A DNA stretch of 64,000 nucleotides from Symsagittifera roscoffensis (taxonomy: Eukaryota; Xenacoelomorpha; Acoela; Convolutidae): positions 40,756,379 to 40,820,378 of the forward strand of contig NC_087067.1 of assembly GCF_963678635.1 (NCBI RefSeq), written 5' to 3'. The position numbers and the translations under genes are program-made. A model generated the notes under the pieces. It was not told the origin of the DNA, ran no database searches, and worked only from the letters and a program-made list of their open reading frames with translations. This document shows, piece by piece, positions 44,644 through 55,004 of the stretch (the first letter of the stretch is position 1; each line of letters starts with the position of its first letter).

Positions 44644-47600
44644 CGAAACTCCAGATGACGATGAAATCTTTCCTTTTATAATAGATGCAGATACTGATAG
44701 AGGACAACACATATTTTGTCAAAATTTACTCGTAAACTTATTTGAACCCGGAATCAGTCCATGTAAAACAGAGTTCCCAGATGTAAAAATCAAAAGACAA
44801 ATCATAGACCACTACTTAAAAGATATATGCAACATAACACAACAGTATGGAATCTACTCCATAGAGTTCACTTCCCCAAACCATAATAATAGAACATATA
44901 CTATACAAACAGACGATCTTGATTTAGAATTTTCAAAAGTTTTTTCAGAATATATAAAAAGCATCCAATACCATAACTCACAAAGAGCAAACTCCATATT
45001 CACCAATGAAGTTTTCGCAATAATATATAGTTATATTTCGATATTAGAAAATGAACTCCCACTAACAAATGTCTCACCGACAGAAACATCCAAACATTTG
45101 AAAGTACGACATGAAATTACACTACTCTCTAGTTATTTAAACATCATTAAAGAAAATTTCACGAAAGACGACGTTTCACAACATACCAAACACGATTTAC
45201 AAAAAATTTTGGCATGGTTCATAATAGATTATTTCACACACAATATTGATTTAATTGCACAAGCAAGAAAAAATTTTCGACCCCAAAATTCGAACGATGA
45301 TACCGCTATCACAGAACAATCAGATTATGTTTGGGACCCCGAATGGTCTCATCCCGCATTTATAAGCTTTCCACAATCAATCTCAAGTCAAGCAATAGGT
45401 ACAATATCTTACATAAGAGATTATGTAAGAGTAATACCATTAACAATTGATGCAACACCATTAAACTATAATACATTTTTACCCGATACACAAAATAATA
45501 GTTTAAACTCTACAGTCATACACAACGAAAACCTCAATGGAACTAGGAATCTTACTCAACAAGATATCCAAACACCATCACACTTCATAAATGAAGAAAT
45601 TGTACATACAACAACTACACAACAAAGTATTTCACCAATACGCCCAAATTTAACAACACCAAGAAATACAAATCCTTCACAAACACAGGTAACCTTACAA
45701 TCAACCGTTAAACCTTCGGTTACCCCTAAATATTCACATATAGATTACCAAACATACAGACCCATGACAATACCATCAAAACCACGCAAAACATTCACTA
45801 GAAACAACTTTGCAGACCATAATTATAATTATACACATCCATCAAAAACAAATTATCAACCACAAAGGAATTTTAATCAATATACAAAACCTCGAAACTG
45901 GGATAACCCAACGGCCCAATATAACTCCAAAAATTTTCAACCAAATCCTCCACAGGATCGCAGTGAAAATTACCCATTTTTTCAACAGAATAAAAATAAA
46001 AAACAAACATCTTATCAAATGGATTATTTATCCTCAGATGATGATTTCTTACAACCAGATATATTTGCACCAAATACTCAAGAATATCGTAGACAAGGAA
46101 TACAGAGAACACGTACAAATCATAGAAATTTTTCTCCACAATCAATAGATGCACAACATCAACAACCAATTCAACAACAAAATCCAATTAATACACAATC
46201 TTTTCAACCAATTCAACAACAAAATCCAATGACTGCACACTCGTATCAACCATCACAAATGCAAAATGAAATACCACTCCCATATTATCTCCAACAACAT
46301 GAAATAACAAGAAACCAACTTTCAAATTTTTCTCAAATGCCAAATGCAGCAGAATCATTACAAATGACAATGAATCCATACCTTATGGGTGGATCATCAA
46401 TAACATCAAATAAACCTTTAATGGTTTTCACAGGAACAGACCCTGAATACTCTGTAGAAGATTATTTAAATGCAGTAACAGCAAATTTGATTTTAAACAT
46501 TGGACCTGAACCAATTAATACGCCACTACATCAAAACTGGATACATCGACGCACAGCGTTGATACAAACAACCTTAGATGGCGCAGCCCAAAAATGGTTT
46601 TCAGTACTACCTCTAGAAATAAAATCAAACTGGAAAAGATTTACACAAGAATTTTCAAAAATGTTTGACTCTGAAAGAAACAAACAACAACAAAGAGTTT
46701 TATGTAATGAAATTCGCAGATTACCAAACGAAACCATCAAGCAAATAGCAGTACGAATCGAAACACTAGTTCGAAAAGCATATTCACTAAATACACATGA
46801 CTATAAAAACACAAAGATGACAGAAATCTTAATGATGACCTTAACACCACAATTAAGGAAAATAGCAATAAAAAAGAGAGCATCCCATCCTTCTTCAATT
46901 CGAGAACCCGATTTAGATTTTCGAAAACTAGTAGACAAACTAGAACAAGCAGAAATCACGATGAAACTAGAAGAAACGGAAAATCTGAAATTACAATACG
47001 TTAACAAAATTGAAACGACTCCCACTAATATTAATAATATACAGGAATCAGAAACAGACCTCGTTGAAAAAATCACTGAAATACTCAATATTTACGAAAA
47101 GAACCCGAACTTTAAAGGCAAACCATCTTTCAAAAAATGGTGTAATTATTGCCGACGATACGGACATAGTATTTCCGAATGTAGACAAAAACAGCAAGAT
47201 AGTCAAAATAAACCTCAAAAATACAAAGAACCAAATAAATCATTCTATCAATACATGAAAAAAGATCAAAATTTACCGAACAAAACAGTTCACAGCAACA
47301 ACAGTTCAGGAAAACCACTCCCGAACAATACAAATTATACAAGAAATCAATCCCCATATAACTCAAGTTATAGAGGAAGATCACCAGAACGAAGAAACAC
47401 GTATAATTCATCACAAAATCACTACAATAGACCAAATAGTAGAAATAACTACTCCAGATCAAATTCAAATACACAACGATTTGTTTCTAGATCTAATTCC
47501 CAATCAAGAAATAACTACTATCCAAACAACCAATCACGAAATTCATCATACAATAGGAATAGAAACTACTCCTATAATCGAAATAGAAGTTATTCAAACA

Positions 47601-50600
47601 ATCGAAATCAGAATTACCCGAACAGTCGATCAAGGAATAACTCATATACTAGATCAAACTATAACAGACCAAACAGCAATTATCAAAACAGATCGCGAAA
47701 TAATTCACAAAATCGACACCCAAGTTATAATAATCGTTATAGAAATTATTCCCAATCACCACACCGGAATAATAATAACTATAATAACTCTAATAATCGT
47801 CATAGAAGCAGTACACCTAAACATCAAAGACAAATCAATCAAGTACAAGCTAATCCAGAAACAACATCAGACCCCCCAGGTATTGATGACACAGTAACTA
47901 ATACGTTACAACTCAATCAAGTAAACTGTACATCATCAGATTCAGAAAGTGATACTGAAAACACTCTTGCTATCAATATGATAAAAGTCGAAAATGACTA
48001 TGAATCTGTCATATATGAACAACCCTTTCCATCACATATATATGAAAATCAATCAGAATTTCTTCAAAATTATTACACTACACCCATAAATTCCACATCA
48101 ACGACGCAAGAAACAAACGAGATTAACACTACAGATCAAACCAATAAAAATACCAAAACAAAATGCTTGAATACAAACCATATTTATCAAAATATACAAA
48201 AAGAACAACCCAAAGAAAAAATTTGGACAATACCATTTCTCTTAGAAAGCCCAAGAAATAAAGAATTTCAACCACCAGACCTTGAAATAGATTTTTTAAT
48301 TGATTCAGGAGCAGAATCAAACATAATAAACATTCCCACATGGAATGAAATAAAAACTTTACATCCAAAGCTAACACCTCTTGAAACCTCCAGTAAGTTA
48401 GCAACAGCACAAGGATCAACATTGATAAACTACGGAAAAATCCAATTATTTCTCCTCCCTACCAGAACAATGGAGCAAAGTAAAATTCTAAACAAGCCAT
48501 TTAAACAAATATTCCATATCACTGATATTAAATATAATATCATTGGGATACCATTTATTTCGAAGTATATACCAACAATTAACATCCTAAACAGTAAAAT
48601 ATTAATCAAAGATAAATATACAAAAACAAAAGAAACATCCCTAACATTTTTTCAAAGATTAAACAAACAACCACCATTCTTTTCAAAATTTTATCCAATA
48701 TATAACCAACAAAGAAAACACCTGAAACCACTATCAGGAAACATCTATAATTTTTCAATCAAACAAGTTCACCAATATGATAAAGAACAAAACAAACAAA
48801 AATTTTATATGTCAGATTTTGAATTCAAACCTATTCATAAATTTTTCAAAATCACAATCTCTTCAATAAAATATTTGAAAAATTCGAATTCAGATATCAT
48901 CTCCTTACATGTCTATAACAACACACCTTACCAAGTAACATTACCTTTAGGACTTTTAGGATATTGTGAAACTAACGCTACAATATCACCAATACACGAA
49001 AAAGCCTATCGCGTAAATAATATACTCCAATTACTAGATATTTGCCAATCTACAATTCTTAATGAAGAATTATCTATAAATAATATAATAAGTAACGAAA
49101 ACAGAAATACGGATTATTTCACAAAAACTCCATATTTCAAACCTACATTCAACATAAGTAACTACACAGAGGACCAACAAAAATTTTTAACAATGTTTAA
49201 TTTCCAATATTCACAAATAACACAAGACGAATTCGAAAAATTAGCCAAACAGCTAATTAAATATTCATCAGTCTATGCAACATCAAAATTCGATGTTGGC
49301 AAAATCAGTTCATCACTACATCTCCCATTAAAACCAGACGCAGTTTTCAAAAAACAGAGAGCAAGTAAAGTACCAATTCACTTACATGATAAAGTAAACA
49401 GATTACTCGATATTTTAGAACAATACAACATTATATCACCAGTTAATAAAGAAGAACAACCAAAAGGCAACACATTCATCAACCCCGTTATCATTCTAGC
49501 TAAAGGAGAATCATTAAAAATCGTTCTCGACGCTAGATACCTCAATTCACTCATAGATGAATCAAAATGTAATTGGCCCATTGAACCAATACAAGTTATT
49601 TTAACAAAAATAAACGGCAAATACTTTACAACCGCCGATATGAATAGTGCATACAATCAAATGCCACTAGATGAACAATCACGACGTTTAACACAATTTG
49701 TTATCGGAAACCAACAATATGAATTTAACCGCTTATTCTATGGAATATCCATAGGACCAGCAGCATTTTCAGCTTTTATGAGCAAAATTTTTAGACCACT
49801 AATACTCAAGAAAAACGCAATCACCTATCTAGACGATGTTTTTATGCAATCACAAACAAAAGACGAAATGTTCAAAGTTTTAGAAAAATATCACCAAATA
49901 CTTCAGAACGAAAATCTGAAGGCCGCCCCCGATAAATCACACTTCTTTCTGACAAGAGTTAAATTCTTAGGACATAACATAGAAAGAAAAACAATCACTC
50001 CACTGAAATCACGCATTGACGCTATTCAAAAACTTCAACCACCAACAAATAAAAAGAAAATCCAAGAATTCCTTGGAATGTTAAACTTTTTAAGTAAATA
50101 TGTTTATAAAATGCAATTATATCTACGACCATTTTACAACATCCTTAGACAACAAAATAATTTTGAATGGAATACAGAACATCAAGCACGATTCGAAGAA
50201 ATAAAGAAACTTTTAACTGAACAAATTTCAAACACAATTCCAGACCCTGATCAACCATTTTATGCAATGTGCGATGCTTCGAACTTTGGCATCGGCGCAG
50301 CACTATTACAATCACATAATGGTACAAATAAAATGAACCTCATATCAGCAAATTCTCGATTATTCACTCAAGCAGAGCTACGACTCTCAACTCTAATGAG
50401 AGAATGTACAGCCATAATATATACACTGACAGAATATGAATTTCTGATACTTGGATCAAAACATCCAACAGTTCTATTCACAGACCATAAACCAATCATT
50501 TTTCTTTTTACACAAAAATCTAATCCAAACCACCGAGTTTACAGATTTCAACTAATTCTAATGAAATTTCCAAACTTACATATAGTTTGGACTGCAGGAA

Positions 50601-52846
50601 AAAATCTTGCATTACCAGACACCTTAAGTCGAAATACACCACCTGAATTACTTACACGAAAAACAACAGTTGAAATACCCAAAAACATAAAATTCTACCT
50701 TGCAGAAAACGAAACATCACCCCGATTGGAATGCAAATATGCAGTAAAAACTGATATTGAACAATCACAAATAAATAATTTACAACATTTCCCACTTTAT
50801 TTAGATTGTCAAAATAATCATTATGAAGTTGATCTACTTGGAACATCAACTTTCAAACCAATCCCATATTCTCAATGGATAAAAAATAACACCCAACAAA
50901 AACGAACAAAACAACACCCACATAAGAAAGACAATTTTCCACTAATTGAAAAAGAAGATTTAACTGATAAAATAAATTTATCAGGACCACAAACAAATGA
51001 TTCGAAATACACAATAAATCAAGTTTTTGACCTCCATGACCCACTTGATACAATACCCTTATCTAAATTAGAAATCGAAAACATTTTCCTCCCCCCAACA
51101 GAAACAATTACAATTCCAACACTGAAACAATATCAAAACCTTGACCCAGTAATTCGACAACTGAAATCATGGCACAAATATAAAACTAAACCTATCAAAG
51201 CAGATTCAACCATTCTAGGAAACAAAACACTCCTCCGATACTTTCGCAAATTTAACAACACAACAATTAACGAAAATACAGACCTTTTAGAGTATAACCT
51301 GAATGAATCTACAGTTCCATGTCTCCCTATAAGTATGATTCTTATAGCTTTTAATATTTCACATACACAAAATATTAAAGGACACTCTGGATCAGAAAAA
51401 ACATATTCAAATTTTATACAAAATTTTTACTTCCCAAATGCACCAATTTGGATAAAAGTACTATGCAATGATTGTATAATATGTCAACTGAATAAACCAT
51501 ACCCAAATCAAAAGCAAATAGCACAGAAACAAGATTTTAAAGGACAAAGTTTGTACTTTAATCACCGTATCTCATTTGATACTAAAGGCCCAATTTCACC
51601 CTCATCAGAAGGAAACTCCTACATTATGGTAATTGTTGACGCATTCACACACTATGTAGCACTTAACCCAGTACCACATTGTAATGCTTATTACGCTTAC
51701 ACAACACTCTATGAACACTGGATAGCAAAATTTGGACTACCAGAAATTTTAGTTACAGACAACGGTACAGAATTTATAAATAATGAAATAATAACACTAT
51801 GTCATTTATACAACATTAAACACAAACCACGTACATCTCATGCACCTTGGACAAACGGCTTAGTCGAAGGTATGAACCGTTCACTACAAGAATATCTTAG
51901 ATGTATCATCAACGGAAATGATACAAAATATACCGAATGGTCAGCAGATGTAAAATTATTTCCTTTAGCATATAATTCACAAATCACGACAACTTTAGGA
52001 ATGTCACCATACGAAATGGTTTTTAACCAAAAGCCACGCAAACCAATAATGTTTACAGCAAATTCCCATAAAAACGCACAAGGTTATTGTCAACCAAATA
52101 AAGACTCAATTTGTTATAACCTCCCATTACACACACACGATGAAGATCATTTTCATCACCCACAAATTCTTAAATTAGCCTCCGGTACACACACCGAATG
52201 GATTTTAAATAGAGATAAGAAACACAATGAAATTTACCAAAAAATAACGAAAAAGTTATTACAAAGACAAAACATAAATGAACAAATCAATTCACGTTTT
52301 ACACCAGCTTCCGATTTAAAAATTGGAACATTTGTTTTAATACCTAATTTTAATACTCAAAAAGGAATTTCTAAAAAATTACAACCCCTCCGAAAAGGAC
52401 CCTACCAAATAATTGCAAGACCCACTGATGTCACATATAAAATTACCGACTCCAATAAAAAAGAAATCGTTCAGCACAGAAACAACCTATTACCTTACTA
52501 CCCAAAAGAATACGCACTCCGCGAATTAACCCAATTATATTCCTTCACAGGATTAAAAATAGTTCAAAACGAACCACATCTGAAAAATACAGAGCAAAAT
52601 GATAACCCCACCGAAAATCAAAACACAAAACCAACCGCTACCAAAAACACTACAAAAAATCTAGACCATAAAGAATCCCAAAAGCAAAGAAAAAATAGAA
52701 AAATGACAGAACAAATAATACCCCAAGAAGAAATAGACAAATCAGAAAATAGAAAAACAACAAGACTCCGAAATCAACCACGTAAAAACTACAAAATGTT
52801 CATCCCCCAATCTAAAATATTAAAGAAAGTAGAATTTAAAAAGTAA
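44618..52846 (+). CDS. gag-pol polyprotein of the 18.9-kb LTR element
   Basis: One uninterrupted frame of 2742 codons. Residues 1-600 are Asn/Gln/Thr-rich; the gag core is around residue 660 (WFSVLPLEIKSNWKRF). A CCHC knuckle WCNYCRRYGHSISEC lies at about 842-855, followed by an Arg/Ser/Asn/Tyr-rich tract (about 920-1075) likely to bind nucleic acid. Protease: FLIDSGAES, Asp1229. Reverse transcriptase: TADMNSAYNQMPL, Asp1674, and YLDD at 1737-1740. RNase H: CDASNFGIGAALL, Asp1886, and FTDHKP. Integrase: zinc-binding H...CNDCIIC near 2256-2292 and a D-D-35-E triad D2321, D2381, E2417, all present. Gag and pol share one frame without a stop or shift, so their ratio is not set by ordinary readthrough. 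The protein makes particles and copies and inserts the element. Confidence 0.97.
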   Translation: MSSTHTPGDETPDDDEIFPFIIDADTDRGQHIFCQNLLVNLFEPGISPCKTEFPDVKIKRQIIDHYLKDICNITQQYGIYSIEFTSPNHNNRTYTIQTDDLDLEFSKVFSEYIKSIQYHNSQRANSIFTNEVFAIIYSYISILENELPLTNVSPTETSKHLKVRHEITLLSSYLNIIKENFTKDDVSQHTKHDLQKILAWFIIDYFTHNIDLIAQARKNFRPQNSNDDTAITEQSDYVWDPEWSHPAFISFPQSISSQAIGTISYIRDYVRVIPLTIDATPLNYNTFLPDTQNNSLNSTVIHNENLNGTRNLTQQDIQTPSHFINEEIVHTTTTQQSISPIRPNLTTPRNTNPSQTQVTLQSTVKPSVTPKYSHIDYQTYRPMTIPSKPRKTFTRNNFADHNYNYTHPSKTNYQPQRNFNQYTKPRNWDNPTAQYNSKNFQPNPPQDRSENYPFFQQNKNKKQTSYQMDYLSSDDDFLQPDIFAPNTQEYRRQGIQRTRTNHRNFSPQSIDAQHQQPIQQQNPINTQSFQPIQQQNPMTAHSYQPSQMQNEIPLPYYLQQHEITRNQLSNFSQMPNAAESLQMTMNPYLMGGSSITSNKPLMVFTGTDPEYSVEDYLNAVTANLILNIGPEPINTPLHQNWIHRRTALIQTTLDGAAQKWFSVLPLEIKSNWKRFTQEFSKMFDSERNKQQQRVLCNEIRRLPNETIKQIAVRIETLVRKAYSLNTHDYKNTKMTEILMMTLTPQLRKIAIKKRASHPSSIREPDLDFRKLVDKLEQAEITMKLEETENLKLQYVNKIETTPTNINNIQESETDLVEKITEILNIYEKNPNFKGKPSFKKWCNYCRRYGHSISECRQKQQDSQNKPQKYKEPNKSFYQYMKKDQNLPNKTVHSNNSSGKPLPNNTNYTRNQSPYNSSYRGRSPERRNTYNSSQNHYNRPNSRNNYSRSNSNTQRFVSRSNSQSRNNYYPNNQSRNSSYNRNRNYSYNRNRSYSNNRNQNYPNSRSRNNSYTRSNYNRPNSNYQNRSRNNSQNRHPSYNNRYRNYSQSPHRNNNNYNNSNNRHRSSTPKHQRQINQVQANPETTSDPPGIDDTVTNTLQLNQVNCTSSDSESDTENTLAINMIKVENDYESVIYEQPFPSHIYENQSEFLQNYYTTPINSTSTTQETNEINTTDQTNKNTKTKCLNTNHIYQNIQKEQPKEKIWTIPFLLESPRNKEFQPPDLEIDFLIDSGAESNIINIPTWNEIKTLHPKLTPLETSSKLATAQGSTLINYGKIQLFLLPTRTMEQSKILNKPFKQIFHITDIKYNIIGIPFISKYIPTINILNSKILIKDKYTKTKETSLTFFQRLNKQPPFFSKFYPIYNQQRKHLKPLSGNIYNFSIKQVHQYDKEQNKQKFYMSDFEFKPIHKFFKITISSIKYLKNSNSDIISLHVYNNTPYQVTLPLGLLGYCETNATISPIHEKAYRVNNILQLLDICQSTILNEELSINNIISNENRNTDYFTKTPYFKPTFNISNYTEDQQKFLTMFNFQYSQITQDEFEKLAKQLIKYSSVYATSKFDVGKISSSLHLPLKPDAVFKKQRASKVPIHLHDKVNRLLDILEQYNIISPVNKEEQPKGNTFINPVIILAKGESLKIVLDARYLNSLIDESKCNWPIEPIQVILTKINGKYFTTADMNSAYNQMPLDEQSRRLTQFVIGNQQYEFNRLFYGISIGPAAFSAFMSKIFRPLILKKNAITYLDDVFMQSQTKDEMFKVLEKYHQILQNENLKAAPDKSHFFLTRVKFLGHNIERKTITPLKSRIDAIQKLQPPTNKKKIQEFLGMLNFLSKYVYKMQLYLRPFYNILRQQNNFEWNTEHQARFEEIKKLLTEQISNTIPDPDQPFYAMCDASNFGIGAALLQSHNGTNKMNLISANSRLFTQAELRLSTLMRECTAIIYTLTEYEFLILGSKHPTVLFTDHKPIIFLFTQKSNPNHRVYRFQLILMKFPNLHIVWTAGKNLALPDTLSRNTPPELLTRKTTVEIPKNIKFYLAENETSPRLECKYAVKTDIEQSQINNLQHFPLYLDCQNNHYEVDLLGTSTFKPIPYSQWIKNNTQQKRTKQHPHKKDNFPLIEKEDLTDKINLSGPQTNDSKYTINQVFDLHDPLDTIPLSKLEIENIFLPPTETITIPTLKQYQNLDPVIRQLKSWHKYKTKPIKADSTILGNKTLLRYFRKFNNTTINENTDLLEYNLNESTVPCLPISMILIAFNISHTQNIKGHSGSEKTYSNFIQNFYFPNAPIWIKVLCNDCIICQLNKPYPNQKQIAQKQDFKGQSLYFNHRISFDTKGPISPSSEGNSYIMVIVDAFTHYVALNPVPHCNAYYAYTTLYEHWIAKFGLPEILVTDNGTEFINNEIITLCHLYNIKHKPRTSHAPWTNGLVEGMNRSLQEYLRCIINGNDTKYTEWSADVKLFPLAYNSQITTTLGMSPYEMVFNQKPRKPIMFTANSHKNAQGYCQPNKDSICYNLPLHTHDEDHFHHPQILKLASGTHTEWILNRDKKHNEIYQKITKKLLQRQNINEQINSRFTPASDLKIGTFVLIPNFNTQKGISKKLQPLRKGPYQIIARPTDVTYKITDSNKKEIVQHRNNLLPYYPKEYALRELTQLYSFTGLKIVQNEPHLKNTEQNDNPTENQNTKPTATKNTTKNLDHKESQKQRKNRKMTEQIIPQEEIDKSENRKTTRLRNQPRKNYKMFIPQSKILKKVEFKK

Positions 52847-53446
52847 TTTTAAGATTTTACACTTCACAATCTTGAAATCTCCGTAACATTTTTCATTTTA
52901 ATTTTTCAAAATAACATGCTCACAAGTACGCAATAATTCTAGTTCAAAATAGACCAATAGGATCCATCCAATCCGCCACTTTCTCTAACTCAAACTAAGA
53001 TCAATTAGACGAATAATCTAGAACTCCAGGCACATCTCTAACTATAACTTTACAACCTCCAGGTCAAAAATAAGCAAACCACTCCAACTTGACAGCTAAA
53101 ATAAATATCACCGTAATACCGTACCCCTCCCTTATCAAATAACCCAAAGATCAACAATATTTCCCCAACTCAGACCACGAATACCCCCAAAACAAATTTG
53201 ATAACTTAGCCTAAAGTAATAAAATGAAGATTTTAATTAGCCTAAAGTATAAAAATCTCACCATACCCCGGATCATTTGACAAACAAAAATAAAGAAAAA
53301 GACGACCTCCCAGTCACCATGAAAATTGCCCCCAACAATTTTTTACAAAACTCAACCCACTTGTCAAAAAACTAATAAATAATTCGACCACACTAGAAAA
53401 TCGACTCAAACAGCAAAAAATATTCGACCAAGAGATCATTTCTTAA
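52847..53446 (+). other. gap between gag-pol and the small hydrophobic frames
   Basis: No protein recognised. A-rich, C-rich sequence containing stops in all frames. It might hold splice acceptors or a subgenomic promoter for the downstream genes; none can be proven by eye. Confidence 0.4.
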
Positions 53447-53677
53447 ATGCTTTTCTCTCAAACAGTTGCTCAAATAATTATAAATTTTAAACATTTTTTT
53501 TCAATACTCGAAGCCTTTATAATATTTCTTTTTGATATACTTGAATCTTTTCTAATAATCCTAATCATTTTTTGTAACATTTTTTTAATTTTCTACACTA
53601 TACTCGAACTATTCCTCCAACTTTCCAAAACCCTTGATTATATCCACAGGTACGATTTTAACAACTTGTCTAAATGA
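53447..53677 (+). CDS. ORF3 of the 18.9-kb element: small hydrophobic protein
   Basis: 76 codons from ATG. Residues about 8-62 are almost entirely Ile/Leu/Phe (IIFLFDILESFLIILIIF and following), giving one or two membrane segments, with a short polar end. Its stop TGA overlaps the next ATG as ATGA, which suggests coupled translation. Size and composition recall viroporin-like small membrane proteins, but there is no sequence match to name it. Confidence 0.6.
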   Translation: MLFSQTVAQIIINFKHFFSILEAFIIFLFDILESFLIILIIFCNIFLIFYTILELFLQLSKTLDYIHRYDFNNLSK

Positions 53678-53862
53678 TACGAACAATTTTCAGTAGAACT
53701 GATATCTTTTTATTGTTTATAATTTTCATAACATTTTTATCATCCCTCATTTTGACCATATGTAAATGTATAAAGAAAGCAATCATCACATTTGCCCTAG
53801 CAACAATTTTTCTAATTATTTTTTTGGAAGAATATTATAATAAACATAAACCTTCCCACTAA
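53674..53862 (+). CDS. ORF4 of the 18.9-kb element: small hydrophobic protein
   Basis: 62 codons. Two membrane segments are likely: IFLLFIIFITFLSSLILTIC and AIITFALATIFLIIF, separated by a CKCIKK basic/cysteine turn, with a charged tail EEYYNKHK. It starts inside the stop of ORF3 (ATGA) and its end overlaps the open frame beginning at 53850 in another frame. Function unknown; a membrane-pore or assembly role is speculation. Confidence 0.6.
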   Translation: MIRTIFSRTDIFLLFIIFITFLSSLILTICKCIKKAIITFALATIFLIIFLEEYYNKHKPSH

Positions 53863-55004
53863 AGTCACAATTCAAAAATCCATCAAAAATTGCTACCCAA
53901 CAGTCACAGAATCAGTCTTCACCGACATCATCCCAAGATAATCCAACACCACCTTCAACTACTCAAAATCCTCAAACATCTACACGAATTTCTTTTCAAG
54001 ACAATCCATACACTTTTGAAGAACGGCACGCTCGTTTATCTGAACCACTAGAACCAGTTCAACGACAAGCATCTCTAAGTGAACCAACATATAATCTTTA
54101 CCCAACACTACCACAAGAACTAAGTAGAATACGAAACCTTAGTCAAAACCAAAACACAACAGAAATAAATAGACAAATTATACATCCTCGACGAAATAGA
54201 AATTTTCAAACTCCCCGAGTTCATTTTGACATACCTCAATCCCCATCACAAACCACTCCAGAAAACACCACTGGCATCACACCAGAAACTCCTACACTTT
54301 TTTCACAACGAAGCACTTCAAGTCTACCATCAGATTACTTAGGTTCAACACCAACATCTGAACAAATACGTGAAAATCCTTTTAACCCCACAAACCAAAC
54401 ATCACGACTGCCATATTGGACTACACATTCATTTACACAAGGTGAACCAAATTTAGTCAATGACCCCATAGATATTTCTACGGATACAACAACATCCTCA
54501 TCACTACCAGAAACATTATCACTACCATCAACACCATCAATAAGCCAATTTTCACCACTACCCTTTAACTTAAATTTTCCAAATAATCTCGACGCCAGAT
54601 ATCGAGAACAATCATCAATAAATATCCCTTTAAGATTAGATTGGAATACATTCACAGCACCTCCACCATTATTTGGACAACATCAAGAAAGTAACCGCCT
54701 TCATAACTGGGCACTTAATAGATTACAATATCGCCAAGATATTCACAACGATATCCGTGATCACAATATTCAAATACTCCAACAAAACAGTTTACAATTA
54801 AAGTTTGAAATCACAGTTAAGTTAAATAATATTACCCAACATCCCTACCCATTAAACCCACCTAACATAACAGCTCAATCACTACCACCACCGTTTATAA
54901 CTACTGAAGTAATATATAAATACGACAGATATACCAAAAACACAATTGGCTACATTACATTTTATAATCCATACTCAGGATTATCATACACATGTATATT
55001 CTAA
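53850..55004 (+). CDS. ORF5 of the 18.9-kb element: long frame without ATG
   Basis: About 384 open codons from just after TAA 53847 to TAA 55002 with no ATG at all. The N-terminal two-thirds is Ser/Thr/Pro/Gln/Asn-rich (disordered-looking). The last 100 codons are more ordered (HNWALNRLQYRQDI, KFEITVKLNNI, TIGYITFYNPYSGLSYTC). Codon use and A-rich composition match gag-pol. Because it lacks a start, it is probably expressed by splicing (AAAG just before 53865 is a possible acceptor) or by frameshifting from ORF4, which it overlaps by 13 bases. It overlaps the env-like ATG by 13 bases. Possibly a spliced exon of an env- or gag-related protein. Confidence 0.6.
   Translation, partial: TFPLKSQFKNPSKIATQQSQNQSSPTSSQDNPTPPSTTQNPQTSTRISFQDNPYTFEERHARLSEPLEPVQRQASLSEPTYNLYPTLPQELSRIRNLSQNQNTTEINRQIIHPRRNRNFQTPRVHFDIPQSPSQTTPENTTGITPETPTLFSQRSTSSLPSDYLGSTPTSEQIRENPFNPTNQTSRLPYWTTHSFTQGEPNLVNDPIDISTDTTTSSSLPETLSLPSTPSISQFSPLPFNLNFPNNLDARYREQSSINIPLRLDWNTFTAPPPLFGQHQESNRLHNWALNRLQYRQDIHNDIRDHNIQILQQNSLQLKFEITVKLNNITQHPYPLNPPNITAQSLPPPFITTEVIYKYDRYTKNTIGYITFYNPYSGLSYTCIF

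Noticed and set aside
53447-53862. Calling the two small hydrophobic frames toxins or known viroporins
   Set aside because: Only hydrophobicity and size support this; no motif or homologue can be recognised.
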